Shown here piece after piece: positions 43,995 to 52,648 of a DNA stretch of 64,000 nucleotides. The translations under genes and the position numbers were made by a program. The stretch covers positions 62,001 through 126,000 of the forward strand of contig VGHB01000008.1 in assembly GCA_016868355.1 (NCBI GenBank), in the 5' to 3' direction. Below the pieces are notes generated by a model. It was not told the DNA's origin. It did not search any database and saw only the letters and a list, made by a program, of their open reading frames with translations. The DNA comes from Betaproteobacteria bacterium (GTDB lineage Bacteria > Pseudomonadota > Gammaproteobacteria > Burkholderiales > Burkholderiaceae_C). Numbering within the stretch: position 1 is the first letter of the stretch; every line of letters starts with the position of its first letter.

Positions 43995-45149
43995 TCAGCG
44001 CTGGTAGCGGTGCGGCGTAAAGGGCATGGCCGCCACCGACATGGGCAGGCGTTTGCCGCGCACTTCAGCGTAGACCTGGCTTCCGGGCTCGGCATGTGCT
44101 GTGATCAGCCACGCCATGGCCACCGGTTGGTTCACAGTCGGGCCCAGGGTTCCGCTGGTGACACGGCCGATCTCGACGCCGTGCACATCGTGGAGGGTGC
44201 TGCCTTCGCGGACCGGGGCACGCTCCTGGCCGAGCAGGCCCACGCGCTTGCGGGTCACGCCGCTGGCCAACTCACGGCTGATCCGCTCGGCACCCAGGTA
44301 GCCGCCGGCGCGCTCGCCGCTGGGGCGGCGCACCTTTTGGATAGCCCATTGCAGGCCTGCCTCAATGGGGCTGGTCTGCGTGTCGATGTCGTGTCCGTAC
44401 AGACACATGCCCGCCTCCAGACGCAGGGTGTCGCGTGCACCCAAGCCTATGGCTTGAACCCGTCCATCGCTTAGCAGTGTCCGGGCCAAGGCCTCGCACT
44501 GCGCACCGGGCACCGAGATTTCGAAGCCGTCTTCGCCGGTGTAGCCGCTGCGGGTGATGAAACACCGTGCGCCGGCCAGATCGAGCGCGCGGCCTTGCAT
44601 GAAGCGCAGTTCAGAGACTGTTGGGTTCAAGGCCTGCAGCACATCAACGGCCCGTGGCCCCTGGAGGGCCAACAAGGCGCGATCGGGCAAAGGGGAGACA
44701 CTGCAGCGCGAGCCGATGTGGCTTTGCAAGTGGGCCAAGTCGGCCGCCTTGCAGGCTGCATTGACCACCAGCAGCAGGTCTCCGCAGTCGTCCGCCTCCG
44801 GCGGTCGCACGATCATCAGATCGTCGAGGATGCCGCCTGCTTCATTGGTGAAGAAGCCGTAGCGCTGTTGGCCCGCCTTAAGGCCCACCACATCCACGGG
44901 GACCAGGCTTTCCAGGGCTGCGGCCGCCTGTGGGCCGTCCAGGCGGATCTGGCCCATGTGGGACACATCAAAGAGGCCTGCGGCATTACGGGTATGGCGA
45001 TGTTCGGCGATGACGCCAGCCGGGTACTGCACCGGCATGTCGTAGCCGGCAAAAGGAACCATGCGGGCACCAAGCGCTCGGTGCAGGGCCGTCAAAGGGG
45101 TGGTCAACAGGGCCGGGGCGGGCAGTCCAGTGGCAGGGACAGATGACAT
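43995..45149 (-). CDS. gcvT: Aminomethyltransferase, glycine cleavage T protein
   Basis: A 384-residue tetrahydrofolate-dependent aminomethyltransferase that forms methylene-THF and ammonia. Signature segments are ARMVPFAGYDMPVQYP, RNAAGLFDVSHMGQIRLDG and RSGYTGEDGFEISVP, the last being a folate-binding region. Then comes RDTLRLEAGMCLYGHD. ATG 45149 is the first start in the frame. The gene follows the glycine riboswitch, so the operon is expected to respond to glycine. The order T-H-P is standard. Confidence 0.98.
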   Translation of the reverse strand: MSSVPATGLPAPALLTTPLTALHRALGARMVPFAGYDMPVQYPAGVIAEHRHTRNAAGLFDVSHMGQIRLDGPQAAAALESLVPVDVVGLKAGQQRYGFFTNEAGGILDDLMIVRPPEADDCGDLLLVVNAACKAADLAHLQSHIGSRCSVSPLPDRALLALQGPRAVDVLQALNPTVSELRFMQGRALDLAGARCFITRSGYTGEDGFEISVPGAQCEALARTLLSDGRVQAIGLGARDTLRLEAGMCLYGHDIDTQTSPIEAGLQWAIQKVRRPSGERAGGYLGAERISRELASGVTRKRVGLLGQERAPVREGSTLHDVHGVEIGRVTSGTLGPTVNQPVAMAWLITAHAEPGSQVYAEVRGKRLPMSVAAMPFTPHRYQR

Positions 45150-45194
45150 GGCGGCCTTTTCTGGGCCGGGGTGTCACTCAAAGGGCGCACCCAC

Positions 45195-45252
45195 GGGGGC
45201 TCGTGCAACCGCACAGCAGCGGCCATAGCCGCCGGCCGTGCACCGGGCCCCC
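45195..45252 (-). promoter_or_regulatory. Long hairpin between glycine riboswitch and gcvT
   Basis: GGGGGC/GCCCCC at 45195-45200/45247-45252 extends through GTGCA/TGCAC pairing (45203-45207/45239-45243). It encloses an inner GCGGC/GCCGC hairpin at 45219-45232. The structure abuts the 3' end of aptamer 2. No U-run follows on the minus strand, so it is not a classical terminator. It may be part of the expression platform (inference). Confidence 0.5.
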
Positions 45253-45452
45253 ACTGTCCGCTTTACCTGAGAGATTCGGGCCGCCGCGCCACACCGGCCG
45301 GTGATCCTTGCCCCTTCGGTGGGCACGCTCCGGGTGGCGTACCACCGTGACGGGCCTCTCTCCAGCGAGGAGGTAAGTCAGTCCTGGGTACCTGAGCGTT
45401 CGAGCTTGAGCTCTGCGCCTTCGGTGGCCGGTCGCGCCGGCTCTCTCCTGAC
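45253..45452 (-). promoter_or_regulatory. Tandem glycine riboswitch
   Basis: Read on the minus strand, two aptamers follow one another. Aptamer 1 (about 45380-45452) has CAGGAGAGAG, ACCGAAGGCGCA and CTCAGGTACCCAGGACTGA. Aptamer 2 (about 45253-45368) has CTGGAGAGAG, ACCGAAGGGGCAA and CTCTCAGGTAAAGCGGACAG. These are the conserved glycine aptamer cores, joined by a short linker of about 12 nt. It lies directly upstream of gcvT-gcvH-gcvP, so glycine is expected to turn the operon on, as known for this class. This 337-bp gap holds no protein-coding gene. Confidence 0.93.
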
Positions 45453-45458
45453 GACTGT

Positions 45459-45467
45459 AGTGTATCA
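45459..45467 (-). promoter_or_regulatory. Candidate extended -10 promoter element for the gcv operon
   Basis: On the minus strand TGATACACT fits an extended -10 and would start transcription about 7 bp later, almost exactly at the 5' edge of riboswitch aptamer 1. No good -35 is seen; that region would overlap the first codon of the divergent CoA-binding gene. Confidence 0.35.
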
Positions 45468-45486
45468 GCCGGCGCTAAGATGGCAC

Positions 45487-45915
45487 ATGGCTATGCAGGC
45501 GGCACATCCTTCAGACGGGTCTTTGCGCGATCTGCTGCTCGGTTGCCGCACCATTGCGGTGGTGGGCTTGTCCGGGGATACCCACCGCCCCAGCCACGAG
45601 GTGGCCGTTTACCTCCAGCGTCAGGGCTACCGGATCCTGCCAGTGAATCCCAAACTCGCTGGTCAGGTGGTTTTGGGCGAGCTTTGTGTGGCAGCACTGG
45701 CGGACCTTCAAGACACCGTGGACATCGTCGATGTGTTCAGGCGGTCTGAGGACGTCGGACCGGTGGCGCAAGCTGCGGTAGCTATTGGCGCACGCTGCAT
45801 GTGGCAGCAGCTGGGCGTAGCCAACCGACAAGCCGATGATCTGGCCAAGAGCGCTGGCCTGATCAGCGTGATCGACCGTTGTTTAAAGGTTGAACATGCG
45901 CGGATCTTGGGCTGA
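45487..45915 (+). CDS. CoA-binding domain protein (YccU/CoA_binding_2 type)
   Basis: A 142-residue single-domain Rossmann-like protein with the CoA-binding core TIAVVGLSGDTHRPSHEVA, YRILPVNPKLAGQVVLGE and DIVDVFRRSEDVGPVAQAA, then ARCMWQQLGVAN. Homologues such as E. coli YccU have no fixed function. ATG 45487 (or ATG 45493) is the likely start. The same frame runs back over the complement of the riboswitch, which is not expected to be translated. Its start is about 35 bp from the riboswitch, so its promoter lies within the riboswitch DNA or very close to it. Confidence 0.88.
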   Translation: MAMQAAHPSDGSLRDLLLGCRTIAVVGLSGDTHRPSHEVAVYLQRQGYRILPVNPKLAGQVVLGELCVAALADLQDTVDIVDVFRRSEDVGPVAQAAVAIGARCMWQQLGVANRQADDLAKSAGLISVIDRCLKVEHARILG

Positions 45916-45963
45916 GGGCTGGGCCGGCCGGCCTCATTCAATGGGTTTTGATAGGGGGCGAGC

Positions 45964-48120
45964 GTGTGTGAATTCAGCATGGATGCGGACCCCGCCTGCG
46001 TGAGCTCAGGCCCGCGTTGGCTGGCCAAGGCGGCCTTGCGCGCATGGACGCTCGCTTGTGTGCCGGTGCTAGTGGCCGGCCAGCTGATGAGTGATGCGCA
46101 GGCCGCAGAGGGCATGTGGACACTGGACAACCTACCGTTGGCTGCCTTGAAGTCGCAACAGGGCTTCGAGCCAAACGCAGCCTGGTTGTCACAGGTGCAG
46201 CGCGCGGCAGTGCGGGTAGGGGGGTGTTCAGCTTCAATCGTCTCTGCGCAGGGCCTGGTGATGACCAATCACCACTGCGTGACGCGTTGTCTGGCCGAGC
46301 TCTCGACGCGAGACCGGCCGGTCAAGGCGGCCGGATTTCTGGCCCGCAAGCCGCAAGAAGAGTTGACCTGTTCCGGTTTGGAGGTGCTGCAACTGCTTAG
46401 TGAACGCGACGTCACTGCGCAAGTGCAGGCCGCCACGCTGGGCATGACCGGTAGCGCCTTTCAGAAAGCTGAAGACGCGGCGCGCGCCCAGTTGGCCAGA
46501 GGATGTCAACAAGATCAGGCCGCCACCAAGCGCTGCGAGGTCACGGTCTTGTACCGCGGTGGACAGTACGTGTTGCAGCAGTACGAGCGCTACAGCGATG
46601 TGCGCTTGGTGTGGGCACCCGAGGAGGCAATTGCTGCATTTGGTGGCGATCCCGACAACTTCAATTTCCCACGCTGGTGCCTTGACGTGGCTATGCTGCG
46701 CTTGTGGCGGGACGGACAGCCGTTGAAGACGCCGGTGTATTTTCGTGTGGAACCCCAGGGACCCAAGCCTGGCGAGTTGCTGTTTGTACCGGGGCACCCA
46801 GGGCAAACGCAGCGCAGCCTGACGGTGGCGCAGCTGGAGAGGGTGCGCGAGCGACTGGCCACACAATCGATCCCGGCTGCTTCTGAGTCTCGCGGGCTGA
46901 TGCATCTGTTGTCGCAGCGCCCTGATCCCACGCGCACCTGGGCCGTCCAGGCCATGGGCAACATTGAAAACGGTTTGAAGGTGTACAAGGGTGAACTGCA
47001 GGCCTTGTTCACCCCTGCCTTGTGGACGATGAAGCAGGCTCAAGAGCGGTCGCTAAAGGCGTATGTGCAAGCCAACCCAGCCTTGCGGACCCGGGTGGGC
47101 GACCCTTGGGCGGACATCGAACGTGCCCAACAGGCGCGGCGTGAACTGGAGCTCGAAGTTGGCCTGATTGCCGAGGGCGGTGCGTTCGCAGTGCCCCACT
47201 TCCAGTACGCACGTACCCTCGTGCGGGGGCCTGTGGAACGCACCAAGCCCGACGGGCAGCGGCTGCGCGAATTCAGCGACAGCGGGCTGCCGGTGTTGGA
47301 GCGACGGCTGAGGGCCCCTACACCGATAGACCCGTTGTTTGAACGCGAGCGTCTTCAATGGTCATTAACCCGGCTGCGCAGCCTGCTGGGGCCTGACCAT
47401 CCAGTGGTCCGCCAGGTGCTCGGTGTGCATTCGCCAGCCCAATTGGCGCAGGCCTGGATCCAGGATTCCCGTTTGCACGAGGCAGCCGAACGGGTGCGTT
47501 TGTGGGACGGCGGTGCTGCGGCGATGCAGGGCAGTTCGGACCCCTTCGTCGCGCTGGTTTTGGCGATCGAGCCATATGCGCGGGCCCTACGTGAACGCTT
47601 TGAAGCGCAGGTCTTGGCTGTCGAGCGCGAGGCTGCCCAGCGGCTGGCCCTAGCGCAGTTTGACCGTGACGGCCGCAGCCGCTACCCCGACGCCAGCGGT
47701 ACGTTGCGCCTGTCCTACGGCGTGCTCAAAGGTTGGCAAGAGGCTGGTGCGCTGGTGCCCACACACACCACGGTGGCAGGGTTGCGTGCGCGCCACACCG
47801 GCGCAGCACCCTTTGCGATGCCTGAGCGGTGGCAAAACGCAGGAGCCACCGTGGGCGCCGAGGTTCCCTTCAATTTCGTCACCGACCACGACGTCATCGG
47901 TGGCAATTCGGGAAGCCCCATGATCAACCGCCAGGGGCGTTGGGTGGGGTTGGTGTTTGACGGCAACCAGCACTCTCTCGGAGGGTCGTTCTTCTACGAT
48001 GGCCAGCTCAACCGTGCCGTGTCGGTGCACCCGGCGGTCATCTTGGAGTCTTTGCGGTCGGTGTACGCAGCCCAAGACCTGCTGCAAGAGGTCTTGACGG
48101 GCCAAGCCCCGTCGCGTTGA
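45964..48120 (+). CDS. S46 family dipeptidyl-peptidase, DPP7-like
   Basis: A 718-residue secreted serine peptidase of family S46. An N-terminal basic region and hydrophobic segment (about 22-48) form a signal sequence. The chymotrypsin-fold His lies in TNHHC (101-105), and the nucleophile is Ser649 in GGNSGSP. The residue 18 positions after Ser649 is Gly667 in VFDGN. DPP7-type enzymes have Gly here and prefer hydrophobic P1 residues, while DPP11-type enzymes have Arg and prefer Asp/Glu. It should remove dipeptides from peptides in the periplasm. GTG 45964 is preferred because AGGGGGCG lies just upstream; ATG 45979 is an alternative. Confidence 0.93.
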   Translation: MCEFSMDADPACVSSGPRWLAKAALRAWTLACVPVLVAGQLMSDAQAAEGMWTLDNLPLAALKSQQGFEPNAAWLSQVQRAAVRVGGCSASIVSAQGLVMTNHHCVTRCLAELSTRDRPVKAAGFLARKPQEELTCSGLEVLQLLSERDVTAQVQAATLGMTGSAFQKAEDAARAQLARGCQQDQAATKRCEVTVLYRGGQYVLQQYERYSDVRLVWAPEEAIAAFGGDPDNFNFPRWCLDVAMLRLWRDGQPLKTPVYFRVEPQGPKPGELLFVPGHPGQTQRSLTVAQLERVRERLATQSIPAASESRGLMHLLSQRPDPTRTWAVQAMGNIENGLKVYKGELQALFTPALWTMKQAQERSLKAYVQANPALRTRVGDPWADIERAQQARRELELEVGLIAEGGAFAVPHFQYARTLVRGPVERTKPDGQRLREFSDSGLPVLERRLRAPTPIDPLFERERLQWSLTRLRSLLGPDHPVVRQVLGVHSPAQLAQAWIQDSRLHEAAERVRLWDGGAAAMQGSSDPFVALVLAIEPYARALRERFEAQVLAVEREAAQRLALAQFDRDGRSRYPDASGTLRLSYGVLKGWQEAGALVPTHTTVAGLRARHTGAAPFAMPERWQNAGATVGAEVPFNFVTDHDVIGGNSGSPMINRQGRWVGLVFDGNQHSLGGSFFYDGQLNRAVSVHPAVILESLRSVYAAQDLLQEVLTGQAPSR

Positions 48121-48129
48121 GGGGGTGAG

Positions 48130-49776
48130 ATGGGTATCTACGAACAGGGCCTGAGCGCCTGCGCTGCCAACCACGTGGCCTTGTCTCCTGTGAGCTTCGT
48201 GGAGCGTTCAGCCGAGGTCTTTGCCGACCTTCCTGCGGTGGTGCATGGGCAGCGGCGGTACAACTGGGCCGAGGTGCGCGATCGCTCGGCACGATTGGCC
48301 GCTGCACTGAAGGGTGCGGGTGTAGGGCATGGAGATACGGTGAGTGCCATGCTGCCCAACACGCCGGAGATGGTAGAGGCGCACTATGCGGTACCGGCCC
48401 TTGGTGCGGTGCTCAACACCCTGAATACCCGACTGGATGCGGCCCTGTTGGCCTGGCAACTGAACCATTGTGAAGCCAAGGTCCTGTTGACTGACCGTGA
48501 GTTTGCGCCCGTCATGGCGCATGCTTTGGCCCTGTTGCGCACCGAGCATGGGCGTGAAGTGATCGTGGTGGACGTGTGTGACAGCGAGTACAGCGGGGAG
48601 GGTGAGCGCTTGGGCACCTTGGAATATGAGCACTGGCTGCAAGCCCACGAGCCCCTTGCGCGTCTGGAGGGCCCGCGCCACGAGTGGGACGCTATTGCCG
48701 TGAGCTACACAAGCGGTACCACCGGCGACCCCAAGGGCGTGGTCACACATCATCGGGGCGCATATCTGAATGCGGTATCCAACGCGGCCACCTGGACCAT
48801 GCCGCACTTTCCGAAGTACCTCTGGACCTTGCCCATGTTCCATTGCAACGGATGGTGCTTCCCCTGGACCGTGGCCCTGCTGGGCGGCACGCATGTGTGC
48901 TTGCGTAAGGTGGAAGCCGGAGCCATTCTTCAGGCCATACGCGAACAGGGGGTGGACCACTATTGTGCAGCACCCATCGTGCACTCCCTGATCTATAACG
49001 CGTCGCCGGACCTGCGAGCCGGCATCAGCCAAACGGTGCGCGGCATGGTGGCGGGTGCAGCCCCGCCCGCAGCGATGATCGAAGGCATGTCGCACATCGG
49101 CTTTGACATTACCCATGTCTATGGCCTGACCGAGGTATACGGGCCGGCCAGTGTGGCGGTCAAGCGCTTATCTTGGGCCCACGAAAGCCTTTCGGAGCAA
49201 ACCCGCTTGAATGGTCGGCAGGGCGTGCGCTACGCACTACAGGAAGGCATGACGGTGATGGACCCTCACACCATGCTCGAAGTGCCTGCCGACGGCCAGA
49301 CCATGGGTGAAATCATGTTTCGCGGCAACATTGTGATGAAGGGGTATCTGAAGAACCCCAAGGCCACCGAACAGGCCTTCGAAGGCGGTTGGTTCCACAC
49401 CGGTGACTTGGCTGTTTTGGAATCCGACCGCTATGTGAAGATCAAGGATCGCAGCAAAGACATCATCATTTCAGGCGGCGAAAATATTTCCTCCTTGGAG
49501 GTGGAAGACGCGCTGTATCGACATCCGGCAGTGCTGGCCTGCGCGGTTGTCGCAAAGCCCGACGAGCGATGGGGCGAGACCCCCTTGGCCTATGTTGAAC
49601 TCAAGCCCGGCACTGCGGTGACGGCTGCCGACCTCGCCGCACACTGCAAGGCATTGTTGGCAGGCTACAAGGTGCCGCGCGATTTCCGCTTTGAAGAAAT
49701 TCCCAAGACCTCCACCGGTAAGATTCAGAAATTTCAACTGCGTGAACGTGCGAAGTCCAGTAGCGCTATCGAGTAA
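48130..49776 (+). CDS. AMP-dependent acyl-CoA synthetase
   Basis: A 548-residue adenylate-forming enzyme activating a carboxylate to its CoA thioester. The phosphate-binding loop SYTSGTTGDPKGVV lies at 192-205. YGLTEVYGP gives the adenine-side motif, and GGWFHTGDLAVLESDRYVKIKDRSKDIIISGGENIS is the hinge region. The C-terminal PKTSTGKIQKF holds the acylation lysine. It resembles medium-chain and DmdB-like synthetases; the true substrate is unknown. GAGGGGGTGAG sits just before ATG 48130. It follows the peptidase by 9 bp and precedes the crotonase homologue by 11 bp, suggesting one transcript. Confidence 0.93.
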   Translation: MGIYEQGLSACAANHVALSPVSFVERSAEVFADLPAVVHGQRRYNWAEVRDRSARLAAALKGAGVGHGDTVSAMLPNTPEMVEAHYAVPALGAVLNTLNTRLDAALLAWQLNHCEAKVLLTDREFAPVMAHALALLRTEHGREVIVVDVCDSEYSGEGERLGTLEYEHWLQAHEPLARLEGPRHEWDAIAVSYTSGTTGDPKGVVTHHRGAYLNAVSNAATWTMPHFPKYLWTLPMFHCNGWCFPWTVALLGGTHVCLRKVEAGAILQAIREQGVDHYCAAPIVHSLIYNASPDLRAGISQTVRGMVAGAAPPAAMIEGMSHIGFDITHVYGLTEVYGPASVAVKRLSWAHESLSEQTRLNGRQGVRYALQEGMTVMDPHTMLEVPADGQTMGEIMFRGNIVMKGYLKNPKATEQAFEGGWFHTGDLAVLESDRYVKIKDRSKDIIISGGENISSLEVEDALYRHPAVLACAVVAKPDERWGETPLAYVELKPGTAVTAADLAAHCKALLAGYKVPRDFRFEEIPKTSTGKIQKFQLRERAKSSSAIE

Positions 49777-49787
49777 AGGATTTGAAG

Positions 49788-50573
49788 ATGTTGAGTACCA
49801 ACGATCCCCTGCTGTTGCGCCACGATGACGGTCGGGGCGTGACCACCCTGACCCTGAACCGGCCACAGGCCTTCAATGCGCTGAGCGAGGACATGTTGGC
49901 TGCGCTGCAATGTGAACTCGATCGACTCAGCGCCGATCCGCTGTTGCGGGTGCTGGTGATCGCCGGCGCTGGCAAAGCTTTCTGCGCGGGACATGATCTC
50001 AAGGAAATGCGTGCCCAGCCATCGCTGGACTACTACCGCAGCCTGTTCAACCGCTGCGGCCGGGTGATGATGGCCTTGCAAAAGCTTCCGGTGCCGGTGA
50101 TTGCCAAAGTGCAAGGCCTGGCCACCGCAGCGGGTTGTCAACTGGTGGCGCAATGCGACCTTGCGGTGGCCAGCGAGACCGCCCGATTTGCGGTCAGCGG
50201 TGTGAACCTGGGGCTGTTTTGCTCTACCCCTGGCGTGGCACTTTCTCGAAACCTTTCCCGAAAGGCTGCATTTGAGATGTTGGCCACAGGCGAGTTCATC
50301 TCAGCCCAGGAAGCGCATGCCAAAGGGCTGGTCAACCGTGTTGCCCCAGCCGATGCCCTAGACGCAGCGGTTCAGGTCTTGTATGAGTCGATTCTGCGCA
50401 AACCGCGTGAGGCCCTGGCGATCGGTAAAGCTCTGTTCTATCGACAGCTTGAAAGTGGTTTGGAGGCCGCCTACATCGATGCGGCGCAGACCATGGCCTG
50501 CAACATGATGGACTCATCGGCCCTTGAAGGCGTTCAGGCCTTCATCGACAAGCGGCGGCCGAATTGGTGCTGA
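49788..50573 (+). CDS. Crotonase-superfamily protein, ECHDC3-like, catalytic glutamates replaced
   Basis: A 261-residue protein with the crotonase fold. The oxyanion-hole segments are intact: CAGHDL (66-71) and AAGCQL (114-119). Compared with rat mitochondrial enoyl-CoA hydratase, both catalytic acids are changed. Glu144 aligns with Gln118 and Glu164 with Gly138 in the VSGVNLGLFCSTPGV block. That block is typical of the ECHDC3-type subgroup, whose reaction is not settled. It probably binds an acyl-CoA but is unlikely to be a standard hydratase. ATG 49788 has AAAGGA 7 bp upstream. It lies 11 bp after the acyl-CoA synthetase. Confidence 0.9.
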   Translation: MLSTNDPLLLRHDDGRGVTTLTLNRPQAFNALSEDMLAALQCELDRLSADPLLRVLVIAGAGKAFCAGHDLKEMRAQPSLDYYRSLFNRCGRVMMALQKLPVPVIAKVQGLATAAGCQLVAQCDLAVASETARFAVSGVNLGLFCSTPGVALSRNLSRKAAFEMLATGEFISAQEAHAKGLVNRVAPADALDAAVQVLYESILRKPREALAIGKALFYRQLESGLEAAYIDAAQTMACNMMDSSALEGVQAFIDKRRPNWC

Positions 50574-50574
50574 A

Positions 50575-50603
50575 GCCTTTGGGGCTCGCCTGGCCCAAAA
50601 GGC
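50575..50603. terminator. Possible bidirectional terminator hairpin
   Basis: GCCTTTGGG (50575-50583) pairs with CCCAAAAGGC (50594-50603), with one bulged A, in the 37-bp gap between the convergent crotonase and fpr genes. The stem has A/T pairs in the middle and no long T-run outside it, so it could work weakly on either strand. Confidence 0.4.
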
Positions 50604-50610
50604 CTCGCGC

Positions 50611-51384
50611 TCACTGGTCGGCAAATGCCCGCTCTATGACAAAGTCGCCTGGGCGGGCGGTGTTGCCTTCCTGAAAGCCCCGCGCTTCGAGCAGCCGCTT
50701 GAGGTCCTTGAGCATGGCCGGGCTGCCACAGATCATGATGCGGTCATCGCTGGGGTTTAGCGCAGGCAATTGCAGGTCGGTGAAGATCTTGCCCGACTCG
50801 ATCAACTCGGTGATGCGGCCCTGGTTCACGAAGGTTTCTCGGGTGACGGTGGGGTAGTACTTCAGCTTGTCGCTGACCAGCTCACCCAGGTATTCATGCT
50901 CGGGCAGGTGCTTGACCAGGAGGTCGTGATAGGCCAGCTCATCGATTTCGCGCACTCCATGGATCAGCACCACCTGTTCGAAGCGGTCGTAGGTCTCGGG
51001 GTCGCGCACGATGCTCATGAAAGGGGCCAGACCGGTACCGGTGGCCAGCATGTACAGCCGCTTGCCAGGCAGCAGGTAGTCGCACAGCAGGGTGCCGGTG
51101 GGCTTTTTGCCTACGATGATCGTGTCGCCGACCTGGATGTGCTGCAGGCGCGAGGTCAGAGGGCCGTCGGGCACCTTGATCGATAAAAACTCCAGGTGCT
51201 CTTCATAGTTAGCGCTGACGATGGAGTAGGCACGTAACAGGGGCTTGCCTTCCACCTTCAGGCCGATCATGGTGAAGTGGCCGTTGGAAAAGCGCAGCGC
51301 AGGGTCTCGGGTTGTGGTGAAACTGAACAGCCGGTCGGTCCAGTGGTGGACACTGAGGACGGTTTCTTCGTGCAGGGCGCTCAT
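50611..51384 (-). CDS. fpr: Ferredoxin-NADP(+) reductase
   Basis: A 257-residue FAD/NADP oxidoreductase of the bacterial Fpr type. The FAD-binding motif is RAYSIVSANYEEHLEF and the NADP region has ATGTGLAPFMSIVRD and VLIHGVREIDELAY. The C-terminus has MICGSPAMLKDLKRLLEARGF. It exchanges electrons between NADPH and ferredoxin or flavodoxin. Flavodoxin/ferredoxin reduction could feed IspG (22181-23476), which is inference. ATG 51384 matches family starts; an upstream in-frame start has no similarity. It is divergent from selD over 148 bp in which I see no clear promoter. Confidence 0.95.
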   Translation of the reverse strand: MSALHEETVLSVHHWTDRLFSFTTTRDPALRFSNGHFTMIGLKVEGKPLLRAYSIVSANYEEHLEFLSIKVPDGPLTSRLQHIQVGDTIIVGKKPTGTLLCDYLLPGKRLYMLATGTGLAPFMSIVRDPETYDRFEQVVLIHGVREIDELAYHDLLVKHLPEHEYLGELVSDKLKYYPTVTRETFVNQGRITELIESGKIFTDLQLPALNPSDDRIMICGSPAMLKDLKRLLEARGFQEGNTARPGDFVIERAFADQ

Positions 51385-51532
51385 CCCGCCATTATCCCAA
51401 GAATGGTTTCGGAATTTGGGAAGCCACAGATCATCGCCCGACGGCCACAATCGAGCCAAAAGCAACTTGCGTTGAGTTCATGCGCCCAGTGAAGGTGCGC
51501 TTGAGGCCGGTGGCTGGAAAGGCAGACCCATA

Positions 51533-52609
51533 ATGAACGACCCCGACCTTCCGTTGGTCAACCCGGCTGAGCCGCGGTTGACCAGCCTCTCCCACGGGGG
51601 AGGCTGCGGCTGCAAGATCGCGCCCGGTGTGCTTGGCGAAATCTTGAAGGGCACCACCGCAATGCCCATCCCCCCCGAGCTCCTAGTGGGGATTGAAACG
51701 GCCGACGACGCGGCGGTCTACAAGCTCAACGAAGAGCAAGCACTGATCGCCACGACCGACTTCTTCATGCCGATTGTTGACGATCCTTTCGACTTTGGGC
51801 GGATTGCTGCTACCAACTCCATCAGCGATGTGTACGCTATGGGAGGACGGCCCATCATGGCTTTGGCCCTGGTGGGCATGCCCATCAATGTGCTGTCGCC
51901 GGCCACCATCGGCCGTGTGCTCAACGGTGGGGCCAGCATCTGCCGAGCAGCCGGCATCCCGATAGCCGGGGGCCACACTATCGATTCGGTGGAGGCCATC
52001 TATGGTCTGGTGGCGTTGGGATTGGTGCACCCAAAGCGGGTGAGGCGCAACGCCGACTCCAAACCCGGTGATGTCCTGGTACTCGGCAAGCCGTTGGGTG
52101 TGGGCGTGATGAGCGCTGCACTCAAGATGGGCGAGTTGGGCGAGGTGGCTTATGCCAGCATGATCGAAAACACCACCAAACTCAACACGCCCGGGCCTGA
52201 CCTGGCTGCCTTGGAGGGTGTCCATGCGATCACCGATGTCACCGGTTTCGGCCTGGCTGGTCACGCGCTGGAATTGGCGCGCGGTGCGGCGTGCACGATC
52301 GAAATCGATTGGGCATCGGTACCGTTGCTCTCGGGGGTACGGGAGTTGGCGCAGCGGGGCTTCGTAACCGGCGCATCGAACCGCAACTGGGCGGACTATG
52401 GCGGCGATGTGTCACTGCCCGCGGCCCTGGCTGCGCCCGATCGAGCCCTGCTCACCGACCCGCAGACCAGTGGTGGCCTGCTGGTGTCTTGCGAGCCTGC
52501 TGCCCTGGACCAGGTCTTGGCCCTGTTCAGGCGACATGGCTTTGAACAGGCTGCCGTGGTGGGGCGGGTCACCCCTGCTGGGCAAAGCCCGCTGCTGGTG
52601 TGTAGCTGA
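51533..52609 (+). CDS. selD: Selenide, water dikinase
   Basis: A 358-residue enzyme making selenophosphate from selenide and ATP, the selenium donor for selenocysteine and 2-selenouridine. The active-site segment SHGGGCGCK contains Cys25 (Cys17 in E. coli) and Lys28 (Lys20), so this form uses cysteine rather than selenocysteine. ATTDFFMPIVDDPFDFGRIAA and GGHTIDS are further family blocks. The start ATG 51533 lies in front of a short Pro-rich N-terminus. No selA, selB, selenouridine synthase or SECIS element is seen in the window, so its downstream pathway must be elsewhere. Confidence 0.96.
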   Translation: MNDPDLPLVNPAEPRLTSLSHGGGCGCKIAPGVLGEILKGTTAMPIPPELLVGIETADDAAVYKLNEEQALIATTDFFMPIVDDPFDFGRIAATNSISDVYAMGGRPIMALALVGMPINVLSPATIGRVLNGGASICRAAGIPIAGGHTIDSVEAIYGLVALGLVHPKRVRRNADSKPGDVLVLGKPLGVGVMSAALKMGELGEVAYASMIENTTKLNTPGPDLAALEGVHAITDVTGFGLAGHALELARGAACTIEIDWASVPLLSGVRELAQRGFVTGASNRNWADYGGDVSLPAALAAPDRALLTDPQTSGGLLVSCEPAALDQVLALFRRHGFEQAAVVGRVTPAGQSPLLVCS

Positions 52610-52648
52610 CACGCGGATGGCGAGAAGGCGCGCCCGACCAGGCTTGGA

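Noticed and set aside
45301-45486. Upstream in-frame extension of the CoA-binding protein
   Set aside because: It lies on the complement of the glycine riboswitch and shows no family similarity.
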